From JASLEW01 sp035544895 (GTDB lineage Bacteria; Acidobacteriota; Thermoanaerobaculia; Multivoradales; UBA5704): a stretch of 64,000 bases of DNA. Both the position numbers and the translations under genes were made by a program. Each line of letters opens with the position of its first letter. The first letter of the stretch is position 1. The notes beneath the pieces were generated by a model. That model saw only the letters and a list, made by a program, of their open reading frames with translations, did not search any database and was not told the origin of the DNA. Shown in pieces: positions 1 to 9,123 of this stretch. The stretch spans positions 1-64,000 of the forward strand of contig DASZZM010000064.1 in NCBI GenBank assembly GCA_035544895.1, written 5' to 3'.

Positions 1-7
1 AACGGGG

Positions 8-1195
8 GTGCGTGTGGAGGAGGGGGCGGGGGTGGGGGCCGGGGCTGCCCGGCCGGCTGGCGCGCGCGGGCTGGCGAGCCGCAACGGCGTGACCGAGGAG
101 ACGGGGCCGGCGGCAGCTGTGGCGGCAAGGCCTGCGACGGCGGCGGCGGGTACGGAGAGCCGAGAGCCGGCGGGCGCCGGGGGGCAGGTGGCCGGGAGCG
201 GCGAGGCGGGTCGCGGGCCGGCGGCAGGCGATGGAAGGGAGGGAGGCAGCGGCGAGGGCGAGAGCGGCAAAAAGATCGGGGCGCCGGGGCAGGCGGAGGC
301 GAGGCCAGCCGCAGGCGCTCCGACGCCGGGGTTGACGGAGCCCACGGCAGCCGGAGGCGCTGCCCCACCGGCGGAAGCAGACGACTCCGAGGCGCCCACG
401 CGGACCTCGCCGGCAGGCGGGCAAACGGCGGAGGGCGAGCGGTCGGCGGCGCTGGTCCACCCCTTCGGGCACGGGCGGCCGGTGCTGCGCTGCGCGCCGC
501 TGCGGGCGTGCACGATCGAGCTCGAACCGGGCGAAGCGGTGCTGAGCACGGCGAGCGGCGACAGCGAGCGCTGGGTGGTGCAGGTGGCGAGCTCGGGGCC
601 GGGCGGGCGGACGGCGCTGGTGGTGGTCAAGCCGACCGCCTGCGACCTGTCGACCAATCTGATGGTGGCGACCGACCGGCGGCTCTACGAGGTGGCGCTG
701 GATTCGCCGCCCTGCCAGGGGGCCGACGCGGGCCAGGGGTCGTACAACCCGCGCCTGCCCTACACCGGGGTGCTGCGCTTCTCCTACCCGGACGAGATGT
801 TGCGGCGCTTCCGGCGTGCGGAGGAGGCGGCGCGGCAGCGCAGCTTAGAGGAAGCGGCGGCCACGGTGCCGCTCGCGCCGGCGGCGCGGCTGGCCAACCT
901 CAACTTCAACTACACCTGGCAGCGCGACCGCAAGTTCCCGTGGACGCCGGCGCAGGTTTTCGACGACGGCGAGCACACCTACATCGTGCTGCCCCCGGCG
1001 GCGCGGACGGAGGAGGCGCCGGCTCTCTTTGCGGTCGAGCCCGGCGGCAAGACCGCTCTCATCAACTACCGGCTCGAGCGCCAGACCTTCATCGCCGACC
1101 GGGTGCTCGGGCGCGCGGTGCTGGTTGCCGGCGCCGGGCGGCGGGGCGGCGGGCAGCGGCTCGAGATCGTCAACCACGGGCGGCGGGGGAACTGA
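8..1195 (+). CDS. trbG: TrbG/VirB9-like conjugal transfer protein (5' end may be cut)
   Basis: Probable outer-membrane-associated component of a type IV secretion (conjugation) channel. Residues about 150-395 carry the recognisable VirB9/TrbG region: it starts near VHPFGHGRPVLRCAPL, continues through a segment on binding, charge and beta-strands (LVVVKPTACDLSTNLMV), and ends with the typical second half (LNFNYTW, PAQVFDDGEHTYI, LERQTFIADRV). The first 150 residues are a long Ala/Gly/Glu low-complexity stretch not usual for TrbG, and there is no clear signal peptide, so translation may begin upstream of the window or further inside the frame; GTG at 8 is only the first in-window start. The stop is followed after 2 bases by the TrbI-like gene, implying one operon. 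Family assignment is good; the start is uncertain. Confidence 0.82.
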   Translation: MRVEEGAGVGAGAARPAGARGLASRNGVTEETGPAAAVAARPATAAAGTESREPAGAGGQVAGSGEAGRGPAAGDGREGGSGEGESGKKIGAPGQAEARPAAGAPTPGLTEPTAAGGAAPPAEADDSEAPTRTSPAGGQTAEGERSAALVHPFGHGRPVLRCAPLRACTIELEPGEAVLSTASGDSERWVVQVASSGPGGRTALVVVKPTACDLSTNLMVATDRRLYEVALDSPPCQGADAGQGSYNPRLPYTGVLRFSYPDEMLRRFRRAEEAARQRSLEEAAATVPLAPAARLANLNFNYTWQRDRKFPWTPAQVFDDGEHTYIVLPPAARTEEAPALFAVEPGGKTALINYRLERQTFIADRVLGRAVLVAGAGRRGGGQRLEIVNHGRRGN

Positions 1196-1197
1196 TC

Positions 1198-2772
1198 GTG
1201 GGCACGCGCGAGGACCTGATCACCCCGCCGCAGCCGCCGCCGGTGCGGCGGCTCAACCGCGGCGTGTGGATTGCCGCGATGGTGCTGGTCGGCGGGACAC
1301 TGTTGGCCATCGTCTTTCTGGCGGCGCCGCGCGGCGCGGGGCGGAGGGCCGGAGCGCCCTCCCCCGCTCCGCCACTTGCCGGAAGCGATCCCGGGTTCCT
1401 GAGCAGGCCGCCGGGCGAGCTGCCGGCGGCGGCGCCGAGCGTCTCGGAGCAGGAGTACCTGCGCGGGCTGCTGGCGCGGCAGGGGCGGACGGGAGGTGTT
1501 GGCGAGGGTGCGGGCGGGCCGGGGGTTGGCGGCGGGGAGGGAGCCAGAGGGATGGTGGGGGCGGGGCTGGGGGCTGGAGAAGGCGGCGGCATGGGCGCCG
1601 GCGGCGTGGGAGCGGGCGCCGGGGCGGCATCGCGAGGCGGCGTCGCGGCGGCGGGATCCGGGGGGCCGCGCGATCCGCGGCGCGAGGCGTTTCTGCGCGC
1701 TTTGCAGGCGCCGCTGGCGCGCTCGACTGCGCCGGCCGGGAGGGCGGCAGGCAGGAGCGGCTTGAATGGCGCCTGGGACGGCGGCGGCGGTGGGGGCGGC
1801 GAGCCGGGCTGGACGGGCGGTGAGGAGGGGGGCGGCGGCGAGGTGCCGCCACCGCCCGGGCTGGCAGGCGGAGGTGTGAAGGAAAGAGGGGTCGCGCTGC
1901 CGGGTCCGGGATGGCCGGGCGGCGCGGGCGCTCCGTTCGCGGGTGTACCCGCTGCCGCGGCGCAGGGGCGGGGTTGGGCGGCGCAAGGCGGGTTGGCCGG
2001 TGGTGCCGAAGAGCCGGCAGCGGGAGACGGAGGGAGTGGAAGCGGCAGCGGAGCGGCAGGAAAGAAGAGCCCAGGAGCGACGCTTGCGGGCGGTGAGGGA
2101 CGGTTTGCCGCCTTCTCCGGCGCAGCCGGGCGGCTGCGGGGAAGGACCGACCTGCCGGTGCGCTACCACCCGGCGCCGGGGCCGACCACGCTGCCGGCGG
2201 GAAGCTTGATCCCGGCGCTGCTGCTGACCGAGGTCAACTCCGACCTGCCGGGGAACCTCCTCGCCCAGGTGAGCCGCAACGTCTACGACGGGCGCCAGGA
2301 GAGGGTGCTGGTGCCGCAGGGCAGCCGGCTGCTCGGGCGCTACGACAGCCAGGTGGCGGTGGGGCAACGGCGGCTGCTCGTCGCCTGGACGCGGCTGGTG
2401 CTGCCGGACGGCAGCAGCTACGAGCTGCCGGGCCTGCCCGGGACGACGGCCGCAGGCGCCGCCGGCCTGGGGGGCCGGGTGAACAACCACGTGCTGCAGG
2501 TGTTCGGGGACGCCTTGTTGCTTTCGCTGCTCTCGGCGGGGGCCGAGCTGTCGCAGCCGCGGCAGGGGAGCTTCACGGCGGTGCCCTCGACCGGGGCGGT
2601 GGCGGCGGCGGCGCTGGGCCAGGAGCTGTCGAGCGTCGGGTTGCAGCTGCTGGCGCGCGGGATGGCGATCCAGCCGACGCTGCGGCTGCCGGCGGCGACG
2701 CGGTTCTTGGTTTTCGTCAACGGCGACCTCGATCTCGGGCGCGGCGCGGGAGAGGGGCTTGAGCAGCGCTGA
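1198..2772 (+). CDS. trbI: TrbI/VirB10-like conjugal transfer protein
   Basis: Predicted inner-membrane-anchored VirB10/TrbI, which spans the envelope and links the secretion channel to the outer membrane. I chose GTG at 1198, 2 bases after the TrbG-like stop; it gives 524 aa and puts a single membrane helix (VWIAAMVLVGGTLLAIVFLA) at about residues 22-41, as expected. Residues about 50-300 are a Gly/Pro/Ala-rich linker, much longer than usual, in which the DNA is nearly pure G/C/A on the coding strand. The conserved C-terminal barrel begins at PVRYHPAPGPTTLPAGSLIP and includes VLVPQGSRLLGRYDS and NNHVLQVFGDALLLSLLS, which are hallmark TrbI segments. It overlaps the ParB-like gene by 14 bases. 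Confidence 0.88.
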   Translation: MGTREDLITPPQPPPVRRLNRGVWIAAMVLVGGTLLAIVFLAAPRGAGRRAGAPSPAPPLAGSDPGFLSRPPGELPAAAPSVSEQEYLRGLLARQGRTGGVGEGAGGPGVGGGEGARGMVGAGLGAGEGGGMGAGGVGAGAGAASRGGVAAAGSGGPRDPRREAFLRALQAPLARSTAPAGRAAGRSGLNGAWDGGGGGGGEPGWTGGEEGGGGEVPPPPGLAGGGVKERGVALPGPGWPGGAGAPFAGVPAAAAQGRGWAAQGGLAGGAEEPAAGDGGSGSGSGAAGKKSPGATLAGGEGRFAAFSGAAGRLRGRTDLPVRYHPAPGPTTLPAGSLIPALLLTEVNSDLPGNLLAQVSRNVYDGRQERVLVPQGSRLLGRYDSQVAVGQRRLLVAWTRLVLPDGSSYELPGLPGTTAAGAAGLGGRVNNHVLQVFGDALLLSLLSAGAELSQPRQGSFTAVPSTGAVAAAALGQELSSVGLQLLARGMAIQPTLRLPAATRFLVFVNGDLDLGRGAGEGLEQR

Positions 2773-4078
2773 GCCCAGGACCGCCGAGGCGGCCGGCGAG
2801 GTGTTCCTCGAGGTCCTGGTCGAGCGGATCGCGCCCGATCCGGACCAGCCGCGCCGCGGCATCACGGCCGAGGATCTCGAGCCGCTGGCCGCGAGCCTCA
2901 AGGCGCGCGGCCTGATCCAGCCCCTGCTGGTGAGCCCGCATCCGCAGGTGCGGGCGCGTCTCGCGACACCGTACATGCTGATCTCGGGCGAGCGGCGGTG
3001 GGCGGCGGCGCGGCTGGCGGGGCTGCCGAGCGTGCGTGTCGTCCTGCGCGAGGAGCCGCTGTCGCCCAGCGAGCGGTTGATGCTGCAGCTCGACGAAAAC
3101 GACGGCGAGCTGCGCCGCGAGGTCAACGTCTACGACCGCGCCACCGCGCTGGTGCGCGCGCTGCAGGCCGCGGGGATCAAGAAAGAGGAGTTCGCGCGGC
3201 GCTACCGCAAGTCGCCGGCCTGGATGTCCCATCAGCTCGCCCTGGCCCGAGCGGAAGGGTGGAGCCGCGAGGCGCTGCGCGAGGGCTGGCTGACCGGCAT
3301 CGTGGCGGCGGCGCTCTTCATGCGGCTGGGGCCGGACGAGCAGCGCCGGCTGCTGGCCAAGGCGCGGCGGCTGCGCAAGCCGATTTCGGGACACCAGATC
3401 GAGGCGGCGGCGCAGCGCGGGGCGCGCAGGGAAGAGAAAGAGGAGGAAGAGGGAGAACGGAGCGCGGGGAGAGAGGGCCGGGAAGGGGGCGAGGCGAGAG
3501 GGGCCGGTGGGAATGGCGGGGGCGGCGGGGGCTGGCGGGGGGAGGGCGCGGCGGTCCGCGCGAGGCCTCCCGGGTCGCTCGGGATGGCGGGGACGGTTGC
3601 CGCGGCGGGGGCCGCCGAAGGCCACGGCCTCGGCGAGGGCCAGGCTGCTGGAGGTGATCAGGAGGTCTCGAGCCCGAGACCCGGCGAGGGGCCGATCCCG
3701 GTGGACGAGTGGCGCCGCCGCCACGCGGGAGCGGCGCCGGGGGGTGAGCAGGCCGCGGACGGGCACGGGGCCGCGGGCGGGCAGGTGGCGGGCAGGCAAG
3801 CGGCGGGCGAGAACGAGGGGTCGTTTTCCTTTCCCGGAGGCGCGGGCGTGGGGGCCGGGGTGGAGGGGCGGTCGGCGGTCGCGGGGTTCCTCGACGCCGG
3901 CCAGGAGATCGCGCTGGGGCGGAGGCGAAGCGGTGCCGCGCTGGCGCGCCGCGACGAGCCGCGGTTCTCGATCTCGTTTTCCCCGCGCCAGCTCGAGGCG
4001 TTGATCGTCCTGCTCGGCGAGGAGCCTCTGGGCACCCGCGAGGAGCAGATCCGGCAGCTCTTCTCTTTCCTTCCCTGA
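2759..4078 (+). CDS. ParB/Spo0J-family partition-like protein
   Basis: DNA-binding ParB-type protein, probably for maintenance of the mobile element. Residues about 16-120 form the ParB/Srx domain, with IAPDPDQPRR and the nucleotide-binding GERRWAAARLAG motif; residues about 120-215 form the helix-turn-helix KorB-like part (FARRYRKSPAWMSHQLALA). The length, 439 aa, exceeds the usual 280-330 because residues about 225-380 are Gly/Glu/Arg low complexity; a conserved-looking tail (FSPRQLEALIVLLGE, EEQIRQLFSFL) closes the protein. The TTG start at 2759 lies inside the end of the TrbI-like gene, indicating translational coupling. No ParA is seen in the window. CTP hydrolysis is known for the family and not shown here. 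Confidence 0.82.
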   Translation: MSSAEPRTAEAAGEVFLEVLVERIAPDPDQPRRGITAEDLEPLAASLKARGLIQPLLVSPHPQVRARLATPYMLISGERRWAAARLAGLPSVRVVLREEPLSPSERLMLQLDENDGELRREVNVYDRATALVRALQAAGIKKEEFARRYRKSPAWMSHQLALARAEGWSREALREGWLTGIVAAALFMRLGPDEQRRLLAKARRLRKPISGHQIEAAAQRGARREEKEEEEGERSAGREGREGGEARGAGGNGGGGGGWRGEGAAVRARPPGSLGMAGTVAAAGAAEGHGLGEGQAAGGDQEVSSPRPGEGPIPVDEWRRRHAGAAPGGEQAADGHGAAGGQVAGRQAAGENEGSFSFPGGAGVGAGVEGRSAVAGFLDAGQEIALGRRRSGAALARRDEPRFSISFSPRQLEALIVLLGEEPLGTREEQIRQLFSFLP

Positions 4079-4091
4079 TCGGAGGTTTTCC

Positions 4092-6788
4092 ATGCGCACG
4101 CCGCCGGCGGCCGCTTTGCCCTTGGCTTCTCCACCGCTTACCGTCCGCCTTCTTGCCGCAGCACTTTGTTGCGCCGCGATCCTGGCCGCAGCCGTTCCGG
4201 CCGCGGCCCAGCCCACCCTGATGTCGAGCATCCTCGGCTTCACGGACCTCAACGGCAACGGCGTGCTCGACTGCGGCGAGCCGGTCCTCCTCGCCGCCAC
4301 CTTCGCCACCAACGCATCCGGCACGCCGGCCTTGACCGGCACACTGGCGGTTCCCTCGTCCGGGACCGCTGGGCTGCGCTACCTGGGCGGCTCGGCGGTG
4401 GTCGATCCCGACCTGACCGTGGGCTGCACCGGCAAAGTCACCGCCGGCGGCGGCGCCGGCGACAGCTCGGCCCTCGTCAACTTCTCCTGCCCCCCAAACC
4501 CGATCGGCAGCAACTCCTGGGCGGTTGTCGTGCGCTACCGCGCGCTCTTTTCCGGTACGACCAATAGCTACACCGCCGCGGCCCACGCCGAGACCTCGGA
4601 CGGCAAGGTCTACGACCACGCGGCGAGCGGCAGCGCCGCCACCGCCTGCTCCGGGGCGCCCACCAACTTGCGCGTCGAAAAGACCGCCGCCGGACCCGCC
4701 ACCCCGAGCTCGACCCTCGTCTACACCGTGACCGTCACCGACCTCTCCGGCCTCGGGGCGGGCGGCGTCGAGCTGGTCGATACCGTCCCGTCCCATACCA
4801 CCTTCAACCCCGGTGCGAGCAGCCCCGGCTGGGTCTGCAACCCCGGCACCGCGGCCGGCGCCACCTGCCGCAACCAGGTGGGCAACGTCAATCCCAACGG
4901 CTCACTCTCCCGCTTTTTCGCCGTGAGCTTGGATTCACCCTTCCCCTCCGGGGGCCTGGTCATCGCCAATACCGCCTGCGCCAACCTCGGCCCGAGCCAG
5001 GTTGCAGGCTGCGCCTCGACCACCACCCCGGCCGCCGGCACTCCCCTCCTCCACCTCGCCAAGACCCTGGCCTCGGGACAGGCGGTCCCCGGCTCGACCC
5101 TCGTCTTCAACCTCGCGGCCACCAACACCGGCAACCAGGACCTCGCCGCGGTCACGCTCGGCGAGACCGTGCCGGCCAACACGGTCTTTCTCCCCGCGGC
5201 GAGCTCGCCCGGCTGGAGCTGCACGCCCGGTCCGGCGGCCGGCGCCGCCTGCTCGCTTGCGCTGGGTGCCCTGCCGGCGGGCGGCGCGGCGGCGGCGCGC
5301 TTCGCCGTCGCGGTCGCTGATCCGCTCCCGGCCGGCGTCGATCACGTCGCCAACGCGGCGTGCGTGCGCTCGGCGGGCGCGGCCGACGCCTGCGATTCCC
5401 TGACCGTCCCGACCGCCGGCATGCCGCTGCTCAAGATCGTCAAGACGTTGCTCTCCGGCAGCGGCGTGCCGGGAACCGACCTGGTGTACGACCTCGCGGT
5501 GCAGAACGCCGGCAACCAGGACGCCGCCGCCGGCTTCCTCCTCGAGACCGTGCCCGGCAACACCACCTTCGACCCCACGGGCTCCTCGAGCTCGCCCGGC
5601 TGGAACTGCGCGCTCGAATCCGTCACCGCCGTGGGCCTGCCCGCCGGCACCGCCTGCAACCTCGGCTGGGGTCCCCTCGCCGCCGGCGCCACCTTGCGCC
5701 GCACCTTCGCCGTCGGCATCGTCAACCCGCTGCCCGCGGGGGTGACCGCGATCACCAACACCGGCTGCGCCCAGCTCGCCGGCATCCCCAACCCCCCGCC
5801 GCCGACCTGCGACACCCTCACGACCCCCACCGCTGGCGCGCCCCGCCTGACCCTCGCCAAGTCCTACAGCGGCGGGCCCGTGCAGGCCGGCGATGTCCTG
5901 CGCTACACCCTCGCCGCCGGCAACGCCGGTAACCAGGACGCCGCCGCCGCGGCGCTCGACGAGGTGGTGCCCGACCACACGAGCTTCGTCGCCGCGGCGA
6001 GCTCGGCCGGCTGGGCCTGCGCTCCCGGCATCGCCGCCGGCGCCCACTGCGGCCTTGCCCTCGGCGCCCTCGCCGCGGGGGCCGCCCAGATCTCCCGCAC
6101 CTTCGCCGTCCGCGTCGACTCCCCCTTGCCGCCGAATGTCCAGCAGATCGGCAACGCGGCTTGCGTCAACGGCGCCGCCGGCGAGAGCGCCTGCGGCCAT
6201 GCCACGACCCCGCCGGCGGTCTTCGCCGCCGCCACGCTGCGCGACACCCTGCCGGGGGCCACCGAGGGCAGCGCCGCCCACCCCGGCGATGCGATCGACT
6301 ACACCCTCATCGTCACCAACCCCTCGGCCGGTACAGCCAGCGGGCTCGACGTCGCCACGCGCCTCGACCCCTACCTCACCCTCCTCGCCGGCTCGGTCAC
6401 GACCACCGCAGGCACCGTCACCCGCGGCAACACCCCCGGCGACGCGCTCTCCTCCGTCCACCTCGACAGCCTCGCCCCCGGCGACGCGGTCACAATCACT
6501 TTCCGCGTCACCGTGGCGCCGGTCCTGCCGCCGGGCCTGCAGGTCGTGATCTCCCAGGCCGACGTCACCGGCGCCAACGTCCCGGCGACGGTCTCCGACG
6601 ACCCGGACACCGCGGCGCCGCTCGATCCGACGGCGACGCCGGTCGCGCCGGCCGATGTTGTAAGCAGCGTTCCCACCCTGGGCGGACCGGGCCTCGCGGC
6701 CCTGGCCGTCTTCCTCGCCGTCACCTCCTTGCGGTTCTTGCGCCGTCCGGCGACGGCCCGCACCAGCTCCGAGGCGGGCCGCCGGTGA
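4092..6788 (+). CDS. Secreted DUF11-repeat surface protein with VPTL-type sorting tail
   Basis: Large exported, probably cell-surface protein. An 898-aa product starts 7 bases after a GGAGG ribosome-binding site. The N-terminus is a signal peptide (Arg-poor start, hydrophobic LLAAALCCAAILAAAVPAAA, likely cut near AAAQP). After a first domain (about 40-195) come at least four DUF11-type repeats of about 125 aa each, recognisable by repeated starts like LRVEKT, LHLAKT, LKIVKT, LTLAKS, by GNQD segments, by W-x-C plus A-x-C pairs that may form disulfides, and a fifth domain ending near residue 850. The C-terminus is VPTLGGPGLAALAVFL followed by RFLRR: a short motif, one membrane helix and basic residues, i.e. 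an IPTL/VPTL-CTERM-like sorting signal. Its coding strand is C-rich while its neighbours are G-rich, so it looks like a separate transcription unit dropped into the conjugation module. Function beyond surface structure or adhesion is unknown. Confidence 0.8.
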   Translation: MRTPPAAALPLASPPLTVRLLAAALCCAAILAAAVPAAAQPTLMSSILGFTDLNGNGVLDCGEPVLLAATFATNASGTPALTGTLAVPSSGTAGLRYLGGSAVVDPDLTVGCTGKVTAGGGAGDSSALVNFSCPPNPIGSNSWAVVVRYRALFSGTTNSYTAAAHAETSDGKVYDHAASGSAATACSGAPTNLRVEKTAAGPATPSSTLVYTVTVTDLSGLGAGGVELVDTVPSHTTFNPGASSPGWVCNPGTAAGATCRNQVGNVNPNGSLSRFFAVSLDSPFPSGGLVIANTACANLGPSQVAGCASTTTPAAGTPLLHLAKTLASGQAVPGSTLVFNLAATNTGNQDLAAVTLGETVPANTVFLPAASSPGWSCTPGPAAGAACSLALGALPAGGAAAARFAVAVADPLPAGVDHVANAACVRSAGAADACDSLTVPTAGMPLLKIVKTLLSGSGVPGTDLVYDLAVQNAGNQDAAAGFLLETVPGNTTFDPTGSSSSPGWNCALESVTAVGLPAGTACNLGWGPLAAGATLRRTFAVGIVNPLPAGVTAITNTGCAQLAGIPNPPPPTCDTLTTPTAGAPRLTLAKSYSGGPVQAGDVLRYTLAAGNAGNQDAAAAALDEVVPDHTSFVAAASSAGWACAPGIAAGAHCGLALGALAAGAAQISRTFAVRVDSPLPPNVQQIGNAACVNGAAGESACGHATTPPAVFAAATLRDTLPGATEGSAAHPGDAIDYTLIVTNPSAGTASGLDVATRLDPYLTLLAGSVTTTAGTVTRGNTPGDALSSVHLDSLAPGDAVTITFRVTVAPVLPPGLQVVISQADVTGANVPATVSDDPDTAAPLDPTATPVAPADVVSSVPTLGGPGLAALAVFLAVTSLRFLRRPATARTSSEAGRR

Positions 6789-6812
6789 GCGGCGTGGGAA
6801 TCCCGCCCCACG

Positions 6813-6850
6813 CGCTCCGGCGGGGCTGCGGCCCCGCCGGAGCGTCCTTT
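6813..6850 (+). terminator. Strong hairpin, likely terminator of the DUF11 gene
   Basis: A perfect 14-bp inverted repeat (6813-6826 with 6831-6844) around a 4-base TGCG loop is followed by TCCTTT. It lies 25 bases after the DUF11 stop and 15 bases before the next start, so it separates two transcription units. The T-run is weak. Confidence 0.75.
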
Positions 6851-6864
6851 CCCGCGGCGGGCGC

Positions 6865-9123
6865 ATGAGGGGGCCGTGGAGGCCGCCGACCGGTCTCGCG
6901 GCGGCGCTGGCGGCGCGCGGCGCGCGGCGGGAGGGCCGGGAGGTGCGCTTCCGCTGCCCGGCGCATGCCGACGAGCATCCTTCGGCGCGCTGGCACCCCG
7001 GCAAGAGGACGTGGTTTTGCGATGCGTGCAAGGCGGGAGGCGGCTGGCGCGATCTGGCGGCGCGGCTGGGGCTCGAGGAGGGGCCGGCGGGGGCGGGCGG
7101 CGAGGTGGTGGCCACCTACCCGTACCGCGACGCGGCGGGGCGGACGGTCTACGAGGTGGTGCGCAAGCAGCCGAAGGCGTTTGCCTGCCGGCGGCCGGAC
7201 GGGGCGGGCGGCTGGATCTGGGACCTCGCGGGAGTCGAGCGGGTGCTCTACCGGCTGCCCGAGACGCTGGCCGCGGTGGCGAGAGGCGAGACGGTGTTTC
7301 TGACCGAGGGCGAAAAGGACGCCGAGGTGGTGGCGGCGCTGGGGCTGGCCGCGACGACGCACTGTGGCGGCGCCGGCAAGTGGCGGCGGGAGTACGCGGA
7401 GGCGCTGCGCGGCGCCGCGGTGGTGGTGCTACCCGACAACGACGAGGCCGGGCGGCGGCACGCGGCGCAGGTGGCGGCGAGCCTCGGGCCGGTGTCGCGG
7501 GAGCTGCGGGTGCTGGAGCTGCCCGGCCTGCCGGAGAAAGGCGACGTCTCGGACTGGATCGCCGCCGCAGGCGGCGCGGGTAACCAAGAAAACGGTGCGG
7601 AGGCGGCGGGCCGGCTGCTCGCGGAGCTGGCGGCGCGGGCGCCGGTGTGGCCGGGCGAGGGCGGCGGCGAGGCGAGCGCGGGCGGGGCGGGCGGCGGCGG
7701 GGCGTACCGGCGGATGAGCGAGGTGGCGTGCGAGCGGGTGGAGTTCCTCTGGTACCCCTACATCCCGCTGCGCAAGCTGACGCTGCTCGAGGGCGACCCC
7801 GGGCAGGGCAAGAGCTGGATCACGGCGGCGCTGGCGGCCGCCGGGTCGCGCGGCGGGGCGCTGCCGGGGGCGGCGGGGCGGCGAGGGCGGGGGGGCGCGG
7901 CGGGACGGGGGGCGCGGGGAGTGGGGGGCGTGCGGGGAGCGCGGGAGGCATTCCGCACGCTGTTTTTGACCGGCGAGGACGGGCTGGGCGACACGCTGCG
8001 GCCGCGGCTCGAGCGGCTGGGCGCCGACTGCGCGCAGATCATCGCGCACGACAGGCCGGTGTCGCTGGTGGTGCCGGGCGACGTGGCGGAGCTCGAGGGG
8101 GCGCTGGAGGAGCACCGGCCGCGGCTCGTGGTGCTCGACCCGATCGTGGCGTTTCTCGGGGCGCGCACCGACATCTACCGCGCCAACGAGGTGCGGGCGG
8201 TGCTGGCGCCGCTCGGGCGGCTTGCCGAGCGGTTCGACTGCGCGATCGTGGCGGTGCGGCACCTCAACAAGGTCAAGGGCGGGCGCTGCATCTACGCCGG
8301 CCAGGGATCGATCGATTTTGCCGCGGCGGCGCGTTCGGTGCTGCTGGCGGGGTGCGCAGCCGACGAGCCGCGGGAGCGGGCGCTGGTGCACATCAAGTCG
8401 AATTTGGCGCCGCTCGGGCGGGCGTGCGGCTACCGGATCGAGCGCGGGAGGTTCGGGTGGACGGGCGAGAGCAGCTTGTGCGCGGCGGATTTGTTGGCGG
8501 CCGAGCCGGGGGCGGGCGACCGCGGGGCGCGCGAGGAGGCGCGGGAGTTCCTGCGCACGGCGCTCGGCGGGGCGGCGCGGCCGGCGCGGGAGGTGGTGGC
8601 GGCAGCACGGGAGGCGGGGATTGCGGAGCGGACGCTCAAGCGGGCCAAGCAGAAGGAAGGGGTGGAGGCGCTGCGGCGGGGTTTCGGGGAGGGGAGCGTG
8701 TGGATGTGGAGGCTGCCGGGGGCGGGGTTGGAGGGGGGAGCGCGAGGGGTGGGGGCGGAGGCGGGCGAAGAGGAGGCCGAAGGGGGCCAGGGGGGTGAAG
8801 GGGGCCTTACACAAAGTTGGCCTTCTTCGGCGGGTGGCCCGCTTCGCGGGGAGGGGAGTGAGGGCGGGAGTGAGGAGGTGGGCGGGAGAGGACGGCAGGC
8901 GGGAGGAGGGGGAGGCGGGCGCGAACTTGGCGGGGTTGTAGACGATGCGGAGAGCGGCGGCCGGAATGCGGCAGAGGTCGGGCACCGGGACGAGGACGGG
9001 GATGGGGTGGGAGGGCGGGCGCAGGGCGGGCTGCGGGCTGGCGAGGAGATGACGGCAGAACCGGACGGCGAAGGCGCGGGGCCGGAGATCGCGGGTGCAG
9101 TCAGAGAGGAAACGGTGATTTGA
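6865..9123 (+). CDS. Primase-helicase-like replication protein (zinc finger, Toprim, RepA-like ATPase)
   Basis: Predicted replication protein of a plasmid or phage-like element. Residues 31-55 hold a CHC2-type zinc-binding arrangement (C31, H34, C52, C55). A Toprim domain follows, with TEGEKD at about 147-152 and PDNDEAG at about 190-196, giving the acidic metal ligands. A RecA-like/RepA-like ATPase has Walker A GDPGQGKS at 310-317 and Walker B LVVLDPIVAF near 420; FLTGEDG and VAVRHLNK fit hexameric RepA/AAA_25 helicases. Residues about 550-620 look like a winged helix. The last 130 residues are Gly/Glu low complexity and may not be functional; they end by overlapping the next gene in a TTGA junction. 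ATG at 6865 directly follows the terminator-like hairpin. Confident for fold, less for exact role. Confidence 0.83.
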   Translation: MRGPWRPPTGLAAALAARGARREGREVRFRCPAHADEHPSARWHPGKRTWFCDACKAGGGWRDLAARLGLEEGPAGAGGEVVATYPYRDAAGRTVYEVVRKQPKAFACRRPDGAGGWIWDLAGVERVLYRLPETLAAVARGETVFLTEGEKDAEVVAALGLAATTHCGGAGKWRREYAEALRGAAVVVLPDNDEAGRRHAAQVAASLGPVSRELRVLELPGLPEKGDVSDWIAAAGGAGNQENGAEAAGRLLAELAARAPVWPGEGGGEASAGGAGGGGAYRRMSEVACERVEFLWYPYIPLRKLTLLEGDPGQGKSWITAALAAAGSRGGALPGAAGRRGRGGAAGRGARGVGGVRGAREAFRTLFLTGEDGLGDTLRPRLERLGADCAQIIAHDRPVSLVVPGDVAELEGALEEHRPRLVVLDPIVAFLGARTDIYRANEVRAVLAPLGRLAERFDCAIVAVRHLNKVKGGRCIYAGQGSIDFAAAARSVLLAGCAADEPRERALVHIKSNLAPLGRACGYRIERGRFGWTGESSLCAADLLAAEPGAGDRGAREEAREFLRTALGGAARPAREVVAAAREAGIAERTLKRAKQKEGVEALRRGFGEGSVWMWRLPGAGLEGGARGVGAEAGEEEAEGGQGGEGGLTQSWPSSAGGPLRGEGSEGGSEEVGGRGRQAGGGGGGRELGGVVDDAESGGRNAAEVGHRDEDGDGVGGRAQGGLRAGEEMTAEPDGEGAGPEIAGAVREETVI

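Noticed and set aside
508..1197. Upstream extension of the TrbI-like frame to ATG 508
   Set aside because: It overlaps the real TrbG-like gene and the translation is Arg/Gly/Ala noise; GTG 1198 gives the membrane helix in the right place.
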